Origin: Metabacillus niabensis
GTDB taxonomy: Bacteria; Bacillota; Bacilli; Bacillales; Bacillaceae
DNA length: 64,000 bases
Assembly (NCBI RefSeq): GCF_020524345.1
Contig: NZ_JAIVLH010000004.1
Coordinates: forward strand, 1-64,000
Reading direction: 5' to 3'
Shown here: one piece after another, positions 10,271 through 19,582 of the stretch
How the letters are laid out: each line of letters opens with the position of its first letter
Numbering within the stretch: position 1 is the stretch's first letter
Notes under the pieces: generated by a model
Told to the model about the DNA's origin: nothing
Databases searched by the model: none
Seen by the model: only the letters and a program-made list of their open reading frames with translations
Made by a program: the position numbers and the translations under genes

Positions 10271-11521
10271 ATGGCTGAAATTAAAGTACCAGAACTAGCA
10301 GAATCTATTACTGAAGGAACAATTGCACAATGGCTTAAACAACCTGGGGATGCTGTTGAGAAAGGCGAATACCTATTAGAAGTTGAGACAGACAAGGTAA
10401 ACGTTGAATTAACTGCTGAATTTTCTGGAGTTTTAAAAGAGCTGCACAAAGAATCAGGTGATACTGTTCAAGTTGGAGAGACAATCGGGGTAATTGATGA
10501 GAGTGGAGAAACTTCTAGCTCACAACCGCAGGACGTGAAGCAAGAAGGCAAGGCACCAGAAGCTGTACAACAAAATGAAGCAGAAGGTAAAGAGGAGAAA
10601 AAACAAAGACCAATTGCTTCACCTTCAGCACGTAAACTTGCAAGAGAGCGTGGAATAGATTTACAACATGTGCAAACAGTTGATCCTCTTGGTCGAGTAA
10701 GAAAACAGGATGTTGAGTCCTTCTCAGGTAAAGATGTACCAAATCAGCAACAACAGGCTGCAACTCCGAAAACTGCTGCACCAAAACCAGCTGTTTCTGC
10801 TCAGGAAGATGTACCTGGTAAACCGGTTGAGCGAATTAAGATGTCTAGAAGACGTCAAACAATTGCTAATCGCTTAGTGGAGGTACAACAAACTGCTGCA
10901 ATGCTAACAACCTTTAATGAAGTTGATATGTCCGCTGTTATGGAGGTTCGCAAACGTAGAAAAGATAAATTCTATGAACAGCACGATGTTCGTTTAGGAT
11001 TCATGTCGTTCTTTACAAAGGCAGTAGTAGCGGCGTTAAAACAATTCCCATTACTAAATGCTGAAATTCAAGGGAACGAGATTTTAATGAAAAAGTTCTA
11101 TGACATAGGGATTGCAGTATCAGCACCTGAAGGCTTGGTTGTACCTGTAGTTCGTGATGCAGATCGATTAAACTTTGCTGGAATTGAAGGCGAAATTCTA
11201 AACCTGGCAAAGAAAGCACGTGACAATAAACTAAGTTTAAGTGATCTTCAAGGCGGTACCTTTACAATTACAAATGGGGGAGTATTCGGATCACTATTAT
11301 CTACCCCAATTTTAAATGGTCCACAAGTAGGGATTCTAGGTATGCATAAAATTCAATTGCGACCTGTTGCAATTGATGAAGAAAGAATGGAAAACCGTCC
11401 TATGATGTACATTGCGCTTTCATATGATCATCGTATTGTTGACGGTAAAGAAGCGGTTAGCTTCCTAGCAACAGTTAAAGAATTGCTGGAAGATCCAGAA
11501 TCATTATTACTAGAAGGCTAA
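10271..11521 (+). CDS. odhB: Dihydrolipoamide succinyltransferase E2
   Basis: The 416-residue E2 core of the 2-oxoglutarate dehydrogenase complex. Domains in order: N-terminal lipoyl domain with the lipoylated Lys in ETDKVNVE, an acidic/Gln-rich linker, the peripheral E3/E1-binding domain ([16 protein letters not shown]), a second Ala/Pro linker and the catalytic acyltransferase domain ending with the HxxxD active site in [12 protein letters not shown]. The open frame reaches back to 10211, but ATG 10271 has an AAGGGGGAA site and begins [16 protein letters not shown], the normal N-terminus. The E3 subunit is not encoded here. Confidence 0.97.
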   Translation: MAEIKVPELAESITEGTIAQWLKQPGDAVEKGEYLLEVETDKVNVELTAEFSGVLKELHKESGDTVQVGETIGVIDESGETSSSQPQDVKQEGKAPEAVQQNEAEGKEEKKQRPIASPSARKLARERGIDLQHVQTVDPLGRVRKQDVESFSGKDVPNQQQQAATPKTAAPKPAVSAQEDVPGKPVERIKMSRRRQTIANRLVEVQQTAAMLTTFNEVDMSAVMEVRKRRKDKFYEQHDVRLGFMSFFTKAVVAALKQFPLLNAEIQGNEILMKKFYDIGIAVSAPEGLVVPVVRDADRLNFAGIEGEILNLAKKARDNKLSLSDLQGGTFTITNGGVFGSLLSTPILNGPQVGILGMHKIQLRPVAIDEERMENRPMMYIALSYDHRIVDGKEAVSFLATVKELLEDPESLLLEG

Positions 11522-11535
11522 GCTATTACAATAGG

Positions 11536-11571
11536 AAGGTTGGCACTTATTGAAGGGTGCCAGCCTTTTTT
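11536..11571 (+). terminator. Terminator of odhAB
   Basis: AAGGTTGGCAC (11536-11546) pairs with GTGCCAGCCTT (11557-11567) and is followed by a T run. The remaining ~250 bases before the next gene are AT-rich with no feature I can support. Confidence 0.85.
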
Positions 11572-11819
11572 CATTGAAAACATTTTACTATAATGGATTT
11601 TACATGTAATGTCATCTTTCAAATGCTTTTATAAAAGTATTATGTCAACTTGAAAACTGAAAGAATATTTTTAAAATATAATTTAAATTATGCTAGTAAA
11701 ATGTTAAAATGTAGACTTATATAATGTTTGTGATGGATTGATACTAAAAGTCATAAGAATATTCCTTTTAATAAATATATTCATTAGTAACAAACAAAGT
11801 TTGCATTAGAGGTGATGAA

Positions 11820-13166
11820 GTGAGTAAATCAGTCGAACAATGGTCGTCAAAAATCACGTTTATCCTTGCCGCGGCAGGTTCAGCAATTGGGCTTGGGGCA
11901 ATATGGAAATTTCCATATGTTGCTGGAACAAGTGGTGGGGGCGTTTTTTTCCTAATATTTATATTATTTACCTTATTAGTCGGATTGCCGCTCTTACTTG
12001 GTGAATTTATTATTGGTAGGAGTACAAAAAGTGATGCGATATTAGCTTATAAACAAATTGCCCCAAATTCATCTTGGCATCTAATTGGTAGATTGGGTGT
12101 TATCACATGCTTTATTTTGCTGTCTTTTTATAGTGTTGTAGGGGGATGGATTCTCATTTATTTGGTAAAAGCTCTAACAGGTCAATTAAGCGGACTAACT
12201 GAGCAGGAGTATGGAGAATTATTTGGAGCGAGTATTTCAGATCCTATTTTAACAGTAGTAGCTCAGTTGATTTTTCTGCTTATTACGAGCTATGTAGTGT
12301 CTAAAGGCGTTTCAAACGGAATTGAAAAAGCAAGTAAATTTATGATGCCTGCCCTTTTTATCTTATTTATTTTTATCATTATTCGATCAGTTACACTAGA
12401 TGGTGCTATGGAAGGGATTATCTTTTTCTTAAAGCCTGATTTTGCAAAGGTGACATCTGAAACAGTTTTATATGCAATGGGACAATCCTTCTTTGCATTA
12501 AGTGTTGGTGTTTCGGTTATGGTCACATATAGTTCTTATTTATCTAAGAATGAAAACCTCCCCCAATCCGCAATATCAATAGTAGGGCTTAATCTATTAG
12601 TAGCTTTATTAGCAGGGTTAGCAATTTTTCCTGCTGTATTTTCATTCGGATTAGCACCGGATGCGGGTCCTGTTTTATTATTTAATGTACTTCCAACGGT
12701 TTTTAATCAAATGCCATTCGGGACTATTTTCTTAGTTGCCTTTTTATTATTATTTTTATTTGCAACTTTAACATCTGCCTTTTCAATGCTTGAAATTATT
12801 GTTGCGCCTATATCAAAAGGGAATGAAAAGAAAAGAAATCTATTTTCATGGGTTGTAGGCTTATGTATCTTTGCTGTAGGAATTCCGTCAGCATTATCGT
12901 ATGGTGTGCTTTCAAATATAACTATATTTGGAAAGTCTATTTTTGATGCTGCTGATTTTTTGGTTAGTAATATGCTTATGCCATTAGGGGCGTTATTAAT
13001 TGCGGTATTTGTTCCGTTGAAGATTACTAAAGAAGACTTGTTTGAAGAGCTTCAGAATGGTTCAACAATAAGTAAAAAAATATTTACTTGTTGGTATCTT
13101 CTTTTAAAATACGTTTCTCCGATTGTTATTATTGTTGTATTTTTAGATGTACTAGGGATAATTTGA
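11820..13166 (+). CDS. yocR: Neurotransmitter:sodium symporter family transporter
   Basis: A 448-residue membrane protein of the SLC6/LeuT-type NSS family, which couples Na+ entry to uptake of amino acids or related solutes. The first membrane segment [17 protein letters not shown] and the following [11 protein letters not shown] carry the conserved Na+/substrate-binding unwound helix of the family; about eleven to twelve membrane segments follow. The start is GTG, preceded by GAGGTGATGA. B. subtilis yocR lies in the same interval between odhAB and sodF. Substrate is unknown. Confidence 0.88.
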   Translation: MSKSVEQWSSKITFILAAAGSAIGLGAIWKFPYVAGTSGGGVFFLIFILFTLLVGLPLLLGEFIIGRSTKSDAILAYKQIAPNSSWHLIGRLGVITCFILLSFYSVVGGWILIYLVKALTGQLSGLTEQEYGELFGASISDPILTVVAQLIFLLITSYVVSKGVSNGIEKASKFMMPALFILFIFIIIRSVTLDGAMEGIIFFLKPDFAKVTSETVLYAMGQSFFALSVGVSVMVTYSSYLSKNENLPQSAISIVGLNLLVALLAGLAIFPAVFSFGLAPDAGPVLLFNVLPTVFNQMPFGTIFLVAFLLLFLFATLTSAFSMLEIIVAPISKGNEKKRNLFSWVVGLCIFAVGIPSALSYGVLSNITIFGKSIFDAADFLVSNMLMPLGALLIAVFVPLKITKEDLFEELQNGSTISKKIFTCWYLLLKYVSPIVIIVVFLDVLGII

Positions 13167-13171
13167 TGTAC

Positions 13172-13216
13172 GAAAAGGGTAACTTTGAGAATGTTTTAAA
13201 GTTACCCTTGTTTTCT
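13172..13216. terminator. Bidirectional terminator between yocR and sodF
   Basis: AAGGGTAACTTT (13175-13186) and AAAGTTACCCTT (13198-13209) form a perfect stem between convergent genes; the plus side continues GTTTTC and the minus side TTTTCG, so it can serve both. Confidence 0.8.
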
Positions 13217-13234
13217 ATATTAAGTAAATGGTCA

Positions 13235-14137
13235 TTAATAGGGATTCCATTTTATTTGTTGTGCTTCATGGAAACGTCTTTCAACTTCCTTCCAATTAAC
13301 AACATTCCACCAATTATCAACATATTTCTTTCGGTCGTTTTTATATTGAAGATAATAAGCATGTTCCCACACGTCAAGCGTTAGAAGCGGGATAACATCC
13401 CATTGACTCAGGTTTTGGTGTTTTTCTGCTTGAAGTATTTCTAATCGATGTGCTCGCGGTGACCAAACCAAAATAGCCCAGCCAACAGCTTCTACGTTTT
13501 TAGCTGCTTCTGAAAAATGTTGTTTGAATTGTTCAAAGCTTCCAAACGATAAGTTGATTTCCCTCATCAGCATACCCGAAGGCTTTCCTCCGCCATTAGG
13601 TGTCATGATTGACCAAAATATTGTGTGTAAGTAATGTCCCGCTCCATGGAATGCTGCTTCACGCTCCCAATGTTTAATTAATTCATAATTACCAGTCTTT
13701 CTTGCCTTTTGCATTTCTTTTTCGGCTTTATTTAATCCGTCGACATAGCTTTGATGATGTTTATCATGATGTAAGCGCATAATCTCCTGGTGAATATACG
13801 GCTCCAATGCATTATAGGCGTATGGCAACGGAGGGAGTGTATGACCTCCTATAGGCACAGTTTTCTTCTGATTTTGTATTCGCTCATTCTCCTGACGCTC
13901 TTCAGAATCAAAATAAGCTTCAAATCTGGTAAATAATTCGTCTGCACGTTGATAAACATCTTTAGGGTCCAAGTCTGATGTTTCATTAAGTTCATCTTGC
14001 AGGTGTATAAGTTCATTTTTCCATGATTCTAAACTCGTTATATCATGATTGCGTCTTAAATCCTTAATTGAATCTTCGTAACTCTTTAAAATATCATCAC
14101 ACCATTTTTTCATTGATGTCATGTATGGCTCTGACAT
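13235..14137 (-). CDS. sodF: Superoxide dismutase with N-terminal extension
   Basis: Residues ~100-300 form an iron/manganese superoxide dismutase, beginning LPPLPYAYNALEP. The four metal ligands align as His123 (RLHHDKHHQSYV), His171 (GAGHYLHTIFW), Asp255 and His259 (LDVWEHAYY). The first ~95 residues are a charged helical extension not found in standard SODs but present in B. subtilis SodF. AGGAGGCGA lies before the ATG. The gene follows sqhC on the same strand after 87 bases with no clear terminator between, so the two may be co-transcribed as in B. subtilis. Cofactor choice between Fe and Mn cannot be decided by eye. Confidence 0.92.
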   Translation of the reverse strand: MSEPYMTSMKKWCDDILKSYEDSIKDLRRNHDITSLESWKNELIHLQDELNETSDLDPKDVYQRADELFTRFEAYFDSEERQENERIQNQKKTVPIGGHTLPPLPYAYNALEPYIHQEIMRLHHDKHHQSYVDGLNKAEKEMQKARKTGNYELIKHWEREAAFHGAGHYLHTIFWSIMTPNGGGKPSGMLMREINLSFGSFEQFKQHFSEAAKNVEAVGWAILVWSPRAHRLEILQAEKHQNLSQWDVIPLLTLDVWEHAYYLQYKNDRKKYVDNWWNVVNWKEVERRFHEAQQIKWNPY

Positions 14138-14225
14138 GTTAAATCGCCTCCTAGACAGCAGTCCTAGACAATATATGCAAAAAAATTGAAAGAGTTGATT
14201 CTTTTCTTTGTCATTAACATTGTGG

Positions 14226-16118
14226 TTAGGAACTTACAATAGAATGAGTAAATATTTTTTTCTTATAATGTGCTAAGGCTAAAAGGGGGAAAATATCATT
14301 ATAGCTGTGATAATGGATATAAAATTGCCCTGGTAGCCCTATACCGGTGGGATAAGTTAGCGCAGTATGTGAAAAGGAAGAAGGATTGAGTAAATGAGCG
14401 ATTCCTTTTTGTACAGATTCCTTTTTGTATGCGTTACTTTGTATCAAAGTATCTAGAGCCCAAGAAGTTTGAGAAGGTGTACTATAAAGAAGCGGTGTAT
14501 ATTTTTTTTTGATACTGCTTATACAGGATTCTCCCCATCCACCAGTATCAAGCTGAACGGATTCCAACCATTGAATAGCCTTTTGTATAACAGGGGAATT
14601 AGCTGATACTCCTACAGATATCATTCCAGTAACTGCAGCCCATGTACCGTATATATAACAAACACCCCACCTGCCATACCAGGAGCCATTTCTTTCTTGA
14701 TTGTTTTCCAACCATTGAATTGCAGCTTTAATGCTTGGATGTTGTTTAGATAGTCCCGCATAAGTACCTAAAAACTCAAGTGTTCTGCCGGTTAAGTCAG
14801 GTGTTGATGGATCGATAGCTGCGTCCTTCGCATTCTCTAGGGGGATAAGAGTAAGTAACGCCAGATCAGTGTTTTTTTCAAAAGCTCCCCAACCTCCGTC
14901 TGCATTTTGCATAGATAGAAGATAGGTTACACCTCTGTACCAAGCAGTTCGGACTCTATCGTTTAATATAGCTGTACGGGTTATAGCGCGCAAAACTGCA
15001 GATGTATCATCATTATCTGGGACCATTGTGTTATTATGAGAAAACCCCCAACCTCCTGGTGTAACATTGGGATTATGAATCTTCCAATCTCCTTTTTTTG
15101 TATGTTGTTTAGAAAGAAGAAAAGAAGTAGCTTGTTGAATTGTCTTTTCTTGGTTAGAAACGTTTGCTTCTTGTAATGCATAACTTATTAAAGCGGTATC
15201 CCATACAGTGGAAGTTGAGTTTTCTAAATGAATTCCATTACATGAAGTAGAAACTAATTGTTTTAAACCGTTTATAGCATTGAGAATCGTAGGAGAGTTT
15301 TTACTATACCCAAGTGAAAGAAGGGCAAAAATCATAAAAAAAGTTGCGCTAGCATAACTGTATAAAGTACCATCTTCCTCTATTCTTTTTAACATATATC
15401 TCTCAGCAAGCTGATAGCCTAGACGATGCAAATATTTTGGTAGTGTTAATAGTTTTTTCATTTCATTCATAAATAATGAGTGAGAGCGAAAATGATTTAG
15501 TAGGTGCTGTGGAGAAGGTTGTCTGTACAGGTGGCTTAATACAGGAGTATAGGCAGATTTTAATGTGAACTTTTTGTTTGCAGCCACCATCATAGGGATA
15601 AAGTGAATTCTTGCATAAGCACTAAATTGGTAGAAGTTTAAAGGGAACGATGTTGGAGTAAGTAGAAATGTCATAGGTACATAGAAGAGTGTTGGCCATG
15701 GGTAAAGTCCGTTGACAGCTAGCATCCATTTGGTCATAAAATGTGCATTGTTTAAACCACCTTTTTCTTTTATAAATTGTTCAGCCTTTTTTAAAGCAGG
15801 ATGATCCTGAGATAGAAAGCCGGAGAACAATAATGCACAATAAGCCTGTATCGTGGCAGATAAATTACCATCCTCTTCGTCAGGATAAGCTTTCCAGGTC
15901 CCTTCTTTTGATTGGGTTGAAAGTAATCGGTCTGTCAAATTCTTTATTAACATTTCCTCATTTTTGCTGTCTAATGCCCTAAGTGTAATAACCATAAACG
16001 CATCAGTCATTAATCCACCTTCGAAGCAATATTTCCAAGACCCGTCACTATTTTGTGTGTGTTTTAACTTGTCTACAAAAGAAAAAATGGATTGATCAAG
16101 TTTGTTGTTTGTAAGCAT
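14226..16118 (-). CDS. sqhC: Squalene/sporulene cyclase
   Basis: A 630-residue triterpene cyclase of the squalene-hopene cyclase family; the B. subtilis member makes sporulenes, C35 terpenoids of spores. The catalytic acid motif DXDDTA appears as D368-N-D-D-T-S. Several QW-type repeats are present, such as GGWGFSHNN, GGWGAFEKNTD, GSWYGRWGVCYIYGTW and GGWGESC. Length agrees with SqhC (about 630). The Ala-to-Ser change at the end of the catalytic motif is a small deviation. No ribosome binding site better than GGTGAAGA is seen before the ATG. It sits directly upstream of sodF. Confidence 0.92.
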   Translation of the reverse strand: MLTNNKLDQSIFSFVDKLKHTQNSDGSWKYCFEGGLMTDAFMVITLRALDSKNEEMLIKNLTDRLLSTQSKEGTWKAYPDEEDGNLSATIQAYCALLFSGFLSQDHPALKKAEQFIKEKGGLNNAHFMTKWMLAVNGLYPWPTLFYVPMTFLLTPTSFPLNFYQFSAYARIHFIPMMVAANKKFTLKSAYTPVLSHLYRQPSPQHLLNHFRSHSLFMNEMKKLLTLPKYLHRLGYQLAERYMLKRIEEDGTLYSYASATFFMIFALLSLGYSKNSPTILNAINGLKQLVSTSCNGIHLENSTSTVWDTALISYALQEANVSNQEKTIQQATSFLLSKQHTKKGDWKIHNPNVTPGGWGFSHNNTMVPDNDDTSAVLRAITRTAILNDRVRTAWYRGVTYLLSMQNADGGWGAFEKNTDLALLTLIPLENAKDAAIDPSTPDLTGRTLEFLGTYAGLSKQHPSIKAAIQWLENNQERNGSWYGRWGVCYIYGTWAAVTGMISVGVSANSPVIQKAIQWLESVQLDTGGWGESCISSIKKKYTPLLYSTPSQTSWALDTLIQSNAYKKESVQKGIAHLLNPSSFSHTALTYPTGIGLPGQFYIHYHSYNDIFPLLALAHYKKKIFTHSIVSS

Positions 16119-16363
16119 ATCTATTCTTCACCTCACCATAGGCTATGCAGGGGGTTAGTTGTATATGTGTGATGAAATGATGCTATGTATCAATGTGTTA
16201 CTATAGAGTGAAACCATTTCTATTATGTTTAACACACTCGGATTCTATGTTTAAATAATAATACGTTCTGCATACTTTTAAAAAATTAGTTTTCTTGCAT
16301 TGATTGGCATTTTAGAAAGAATCAGATAGAATATAACATATGAATGTGAAAGGTGGATTTGCT

Positions 16364-16567
16364 TTGATACATAAAACATGGCAAGAATCAAAGGCACTAA
16401 AAAAAGTAAAATGCGTTCATACAAACGCAGCAAAATACATGGTTGACCGTGCACTTACTGCAGGGAAAGAGTATGATGTTCAAAATGAAACAGAGGAATT
16501 TTACTTTGTTATTGACAATACTGGCAAGGTTGGCGGCTACTATAAAGATTATTTTGAAAATGCTTAA
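16364..16567 (+). CDS. DUF6501 family small protein
   Basis: A 67-residue protein with the pattern IHKTWQESKALKKVKCVHTN and later YDVQNETEEFYFVIDNTGKV-GGYYKDYF. I recall this as the DUF6501 family of Bacilli, of unknown function. The frame extends to an ATG at 16340, but TTG 16364 is better placed: AAAGGTGGA ends six bases upstream and the family starts at this point. It is divergent from sqhC; the 240 bases between are AT-rich without a confident promoter. Confidence 0.75.
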   Translation: MIHKTWQESKALKKVKCVHTNAAKYMVDRALTAGKEYDVQNETEEFYFVIDNTGKVGGYYKDYFENA

Positions 16568-16574
16568 CGTTGAG

Positions 16575-16612
16575 AAAGGAATGGAAAAACAGTCCATTCC
16601 TTTTATGTTTTT
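16575..16612 (+). terminator. Terminator after the DUF6501 gene
   Basis: AAAGGAATGGA (16575-16585) pairs with TCCATTCCTTT (16593-16603), followed by TATGTTTTT. Confidence 0.75.
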
Positions 16613-16622
16613 CCACCTAAGT

Positions 16623-16662
16623 TTGACATCCCTCTCATTATTATTATAATTGATAATAATGA
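16623..16662 (+). promoter_or_regulatory. Consensus SigA promoter with inverted-repeat operator
   Basis: TTGACA (16623-16628), 16 bases and TATAAT (16645-16650) form a perfect-consensus promoter. An inverted repeat TCATTATTAT (16635-16644) / ATAATAATGA (16653-16662) brackets the -10 box, so a bound protein would block RNA polymerase. The downstream gene is a DNA-binding regulator, suggesting autorepression. Fur or Zur binding is an alternative, but the match to their boxes is poor. Confidence 0.65.
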
Positions 16663-16686
16663 TTGAAGTGGGGAGAGGTTGAAGTA

Positions 16687-17217
16687 TTGAATTCAAAAGC
16701 AAAGCTAATTCTTCATCCAGTGAGAATGAAAATCGTACAAACATTAATTGGAAGAAAAGAGTTGAATGTCCAGCAAATCCAATCAAGATTAACAGAAGTT
16801 CCACAGGCCACTTTATATCGCCATCTAAATAAACTTTTAGAAGGAAATGTAATTCAGGTTGTTAAGGAAAATCAAATTCGAGGAACGGTTGAAAAATTTT
16901 ACGCATTAAATGAACAAGAACAATCAGCAACAGGAGATATTCAAAAATTAAACCGTGATGAACATTTGCATTTATTTTTAACTTTTATGACCTATTTATT
17001 AGGTCAATATGAAGCCTATTTACAACAAGATGAAATTGATTTAGTTAAAGATGGGGTTAGTTTTAGGCAAGCAATGATTTATTTATCCGATCAAGAATTT
17101 CAAGAATTTATCGCTGAATTGTCAGAAGTCTTTTTGAGAGTTATTAATAATGAACCATCTAATGAAAGAAAGGCAAGGAATATTTCTACAATTTTCATCC
17201 CTGATGCAAAAAAATAG
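16687..17217 (+). CDS. Winged-helix transcriptional regulator (ArsR/HTH_20 type)
   Basis: A protein of about 176 residues. The N-terminal ~85 residues form a winged helix with HPVRMKIVQTLIGR, the recognition helix region TLYRHLNKLLEGNVI and a wing ending VEKFYAL, typical of ArsR-like HTH_20 regulators. The C-terminal ~90 residues are helical and are probably a dimerisation or effector domain. I place the start at TTG 16687, eight bases after GGGAGAGG, rather than the ATG at 16663 inside the operator. It is preceded by its own strong promoter and palindrome. The signal sensed is unknown; there is no Cys cluster suggesting metal sensing. Confidence 0.8.
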   Translation: MNSKAKLILHPVRMKIVQTLIGRKELNVQQIQSRLTEVPQATLYRHLNKLLEGNVIQVVKENQIRGTVEKFYALNEQEQSATGDIQKLNRDEHLHLFLTFMTYLLGQYEAYLQQDEIDLVKDGVSFRQAMIYLSDQEFQEFIAELSEVFLRVINNEPSNERKARNISTIFIPDAKK

Positions 17218-17307
17218 TAGGATCTAATTAAGGTTTTCAATTATAATAAGATAATAAAATATTCATGGAGAACATTTGTAAGGCTACATAGAAAGGGAAA
17301 TGAAAAA

Positions 17308-17817
17308 ATGTGTGATCAAACATATATAATCAGAGATGCAAACATTGAAGATCTTCCGCGAATAGTTGAAATTTATAATACATCCATACCCGGTAAACTT
17401 GCAACAGCTGATCTAGAAGAGGTAACGGTTGAAAGCCGATTAGCTTGGTTTCATGAACATAACCCTCACCAAAGGCCTTTATGGGTTATAGAAGAAGATC
17501 AAGGTATTGTTGGTTGGTTAAGTTTTCAATCCTTTTATGGTAGACCAGCTTATAATGCGACAGCAGAGGTTAGTATTTATCTAGATCCTGTCATACATGG
17601 TAAGGGCTATGCCCGTATTTTAATGGATAAAGCAATTTCAGAATGTCCTAACCTAGGGATAAAAACATTGTTAGCATTTGTATTTGGTCATAATGCACCA
17701 AGTATTAAGCTTTTTGAACATTATTCATTTGAGAGATGGGCACATCTTCCGAAAATCGCTAATATGGAAGGTGTGGAGAGAGACTTAGTTATTTTAGGAA
17801 AAAGAATTATTGAATAA
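17308..17817 (+). CDS. GNAT family N-acetyltransferase, phosphinothricin type
   Basis: A 169-residue GCN5-related acetyltransferase. The acetyl-CoA pyrophosphate loop is recognisable in LDPVIHGKGYARILM, and the N-terminal IRDANIEDLPRIVEIYN resembles phosphinothricin/methionine-sulfoximine acetyltransferases such as YwnH. Such enzymes acetylate small amines or amino-acid analogues. GAAAGGGAA precedes the ATG. It stands alone with its own terminator. The substrate is inference from family only. Confidence 0.82.
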   Translation: MCDQTYIIRDANIEDLPRIVEIYNTSIPGKLATADLEEVTVESRLAWFHEHNPHQRPLWVIEEDQGIVGWLSFQSFYGRPAYNATAEVSIYLDPVIHGKGYARILMDKAISECPNLGIKTLLAFVFGHNAPSIKLFEHYSFERWAHLPKIANMEGVERDLVILGKRIIE

Positions 17818-17841
17818 CACTAAAAATATAAAATATCTCAG

Positions 17842-17875
17842 AAAGGATACAAATCATATTTTGTATCCTTTTCGT
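17842..17875 (+). terminator. Terminator of the GNAT gene
   Basis: AAAGGATACAAA (17842-17853) pairs with TTTGTATCCTTT (17860-17871), followed by TTCG. Confidence 0.75.
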
Positions 17876-17908
17876 ACTTGCTTAGGAAACTATAAAATTC
17901 TTTGAACT

Positions 17909-18110
17909 GTGAATAAGTGCGCTGCATCCAGCTCCGAAGCACAGGATGTGCAAGTGCAGTTTTTGCGACAGGACGTCGCGCTTTTAAACTGCCAACGCCT
18001 AGCCCCTAAGGGTATAGCCACAAATGAATTGAAGACAAAGGACGTCTTCTATTCATTTGCTTCTTATTTGCCCGAGGCTGATCAAGGCGTTTGCTCTTTT
18101 GTTCGTTAAC
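17909..18110. ncRNA. Structured intergenic element, Bacillaceae-1-like
   Basis: A GC-richer island in the 429-base gap before nrnB. It holds three hairpins: GCAC-AGGAT-GTGC (17939-17951), GCGAC-AGGAC-GTCGC (17965-17979), and a long one with arms AAATGAAT/ATTCATTT and GAAGAC/GTCTTC around AAAGGAC (18022-18058). A long-range stem pairs AACGCCTAGCC (17994-18004) with GGCT...AGGCGTT (18076-18091). Read on the minus strand the loops are AUCCU, GUCCU and GUCCU, matching the RUCCU terminal loops described for the Bacillaceae-1 RNA motif. Read on the plus strand they are AGGAY loops. It may alternatively be a dispersed repeat. An open frame of 66 codons across it is not protein-like. Confidence 0.6.
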
Positions 18111-18246
18111 AAAGGAAAACTTATCTGAATAGTAGGAGGACTAATAAATCAATAAAAACAAGTGTATTTGTATTTGAATAGTTAAGCCGTTAAGACACAT
18201 ACTTCATATAGGAAAGAAAATGTCAAAGGATAGAGAAGGTGGACTC

Positions 18247-19458
18247 ATGAGATATATTTTATTAACACATAATGATTTGGATGGCGTCAGTTGTGGGATT
18301 CTTGCGAAACTGGCTTTTGGTGAATTTGTAGATGTCCATTACCATTCAGTAAATAGCCTAGATTATCATATAGAGCAATTAATGAAAGATCAAAGGGACA
18401 AAAATCATTCATGTAAACTATATATAACGGATTTGTCGGTTAATAAGGACAATGAGATGAGATTAAAAAAATATGCTCAAAGAGGAGGACTTGTTCAATT
18501 AATAGATCATCATAAGACAGCCTTGCATTTTAACGAATATGAGTGGGGAGATGTCAAGGTAGAAGAATCAAAAGGTAAGTTTGCATGTGCAACTTCATTA
18601 TTTTATTCACACCTTCAAAAACAGAATCTCCTTAAAGAACGTTCTTCTCTCAGTGAATATGTTGAACTGGTCAGACAGTATGATACCTGGGAATGGGAGA
18701 GAAATAAAAATATTCATGCAAAGCATTTAAATGACCTTTTATTTTTACAATCTATTGAAGAGTTTGAACAAAGTATGGTTGAGCGTCTTTCTATAGAAGA
18801 GTCTTTTTCCTTTAATGAGTTTGAAGAAAAAATGTTAAATATTGAAGATAAGAAAACAGAGCGATACATAAAAAGAAAGAAAAGGGAATTGGTACAAACT
18901 TTTATTGGTGACAAATGTATAGGAGTCGTTCACGCAGAATCATACCACTCAGAATTAGGAAATGAGCTTGGAAAGGAACATCCGCATCTTGATTGTATTG
19001 CCATTGTTAACATGGGAAATAAAAAATTGGGATTTCGAACCATTCATGATCATATTGACGTATCTGAAATTGCCGCACAATACGGTGGGGGAGGACATGC
19101 AAAAGCATCAGGTTGTTCATTAACGCCAGAAGCATATAAAGAGTTTATTGATAAACCATTCTCTTTAAAGCCCTTAAGAATGGATCATTATCATAATCAA
19201 ATGAATTTGAAACAGCGATGTGCTCATTATGAAAATCTTGAGAAGAAACATTTTTTATTATATAAAAATAAAGAAAATAAATGGAAGGTAGAAAAAGATC
19301 ATCATTTACTACCAGATGACTTTTTAACTTTTGAAGAGGCTGAAAGATTTATAAAAAGAACTTACTCTGCATATCTTTCAAAAGACGACATGCTGATTCA
19401 GTATTTAATCGACTCCAGTGATTCAAAACAAAAAAAACAGACAAAAAGCAAAGCGTGA
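18247..19458 (+). CDS. nrnB: DHH family oligoribonuclease/phosphodiesterase NrnB
   Basis: A 403-residue DHH-DHHA1 phosphoesterase resembling B. subtilis NrnB (YngD), which degrades short RNA oligonucleotides (nanoRNA) and possibly cyclic nucleotides. Visible motifs are the first metal site THNDLDGVSCG, ITDLSVN, the eponymous DHH in LIDHHKT, and the DHHA1 glycine loop YGGGGHAKASG. The start is ATG 18247, preceded by AAGGTGG, giving MRYILLTHNDLDGV; the 27 bases of open frame before it have no binding site. The last ~80 residues form a basic C-terminal extension. Confidence 0.88.
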   Translation: MRYILLTHNDLDGVSCGILAKLAFGEFVDVHYHSVNSLDYHIEQLMKDQRDKNHSCKLYITDLSVNKDNEMRLKKYAQRGGLVQLIDHHKTALHFNEYEWGDVKVEESKGKFACATSLFYSHLQKQNLLKERSSLSEYVELVRQYDTWEWERNKNIHAKHLNDLLFLQSIEEFEQSMVERLSIEESFSFNEFEEKMLNIEDKKTERYIKRKKRELVQTFIGDKCIGVVHAESYHSELGNELGKEHPHLDCIAIVNMGNKKLGFRTIHDHIDVSEIAAQYGGGGHAKASGCSLTPEAYKEFIDKPFSLKPLRMDHYHNQMNLKQRCAHYENLEKKHFLLYKNKENKWKVEKDHHLLPDDFLTFEEAERFIKRTYSAYLSKDDMLIQYLIDSSDSKQKKQTKSKA

Positions 19459-19473
19459 TTTCCGCTTTGCTTC
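19446..19473 (+). terminator. Hairpin at the end of nrnB
   Basis: AAGCAAAGCG (19446-19455) pairs with CGCTTTGCTT (19463-19472). It overlaps the stop codon. The tail is short of T, so termination may be weak. Confidence 0.5.
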
Positions 19474-19582
19474 TAAATTAAACGAGTTGTTACAATATGC
19501 ATGATACTATATAAGTTTTTTCTGAACAATGAACCAGGATAATAAACATATTTAAATGTAAAAAAGCGAATGTACCTATTAA

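Noticed and set aside
13088-13384. 98-codon plus-strand frame between yocR and sodF
   Set aside because: It starts inside yocR, crosses the bidirectional terminator and runs antisense to the conserved SOD C-terminus.
17909-18109. 66-codon open frame across the hairpin element
   Set aside because: The composition follows the palindromes of the element; hairpin symmetry explains the DNA better than coding.
18121-18200. Small gene after the strong AGTAGGAGGACT site
   Set aside because: No start codon at proper distance; the only nearby GTG gives seven codons.
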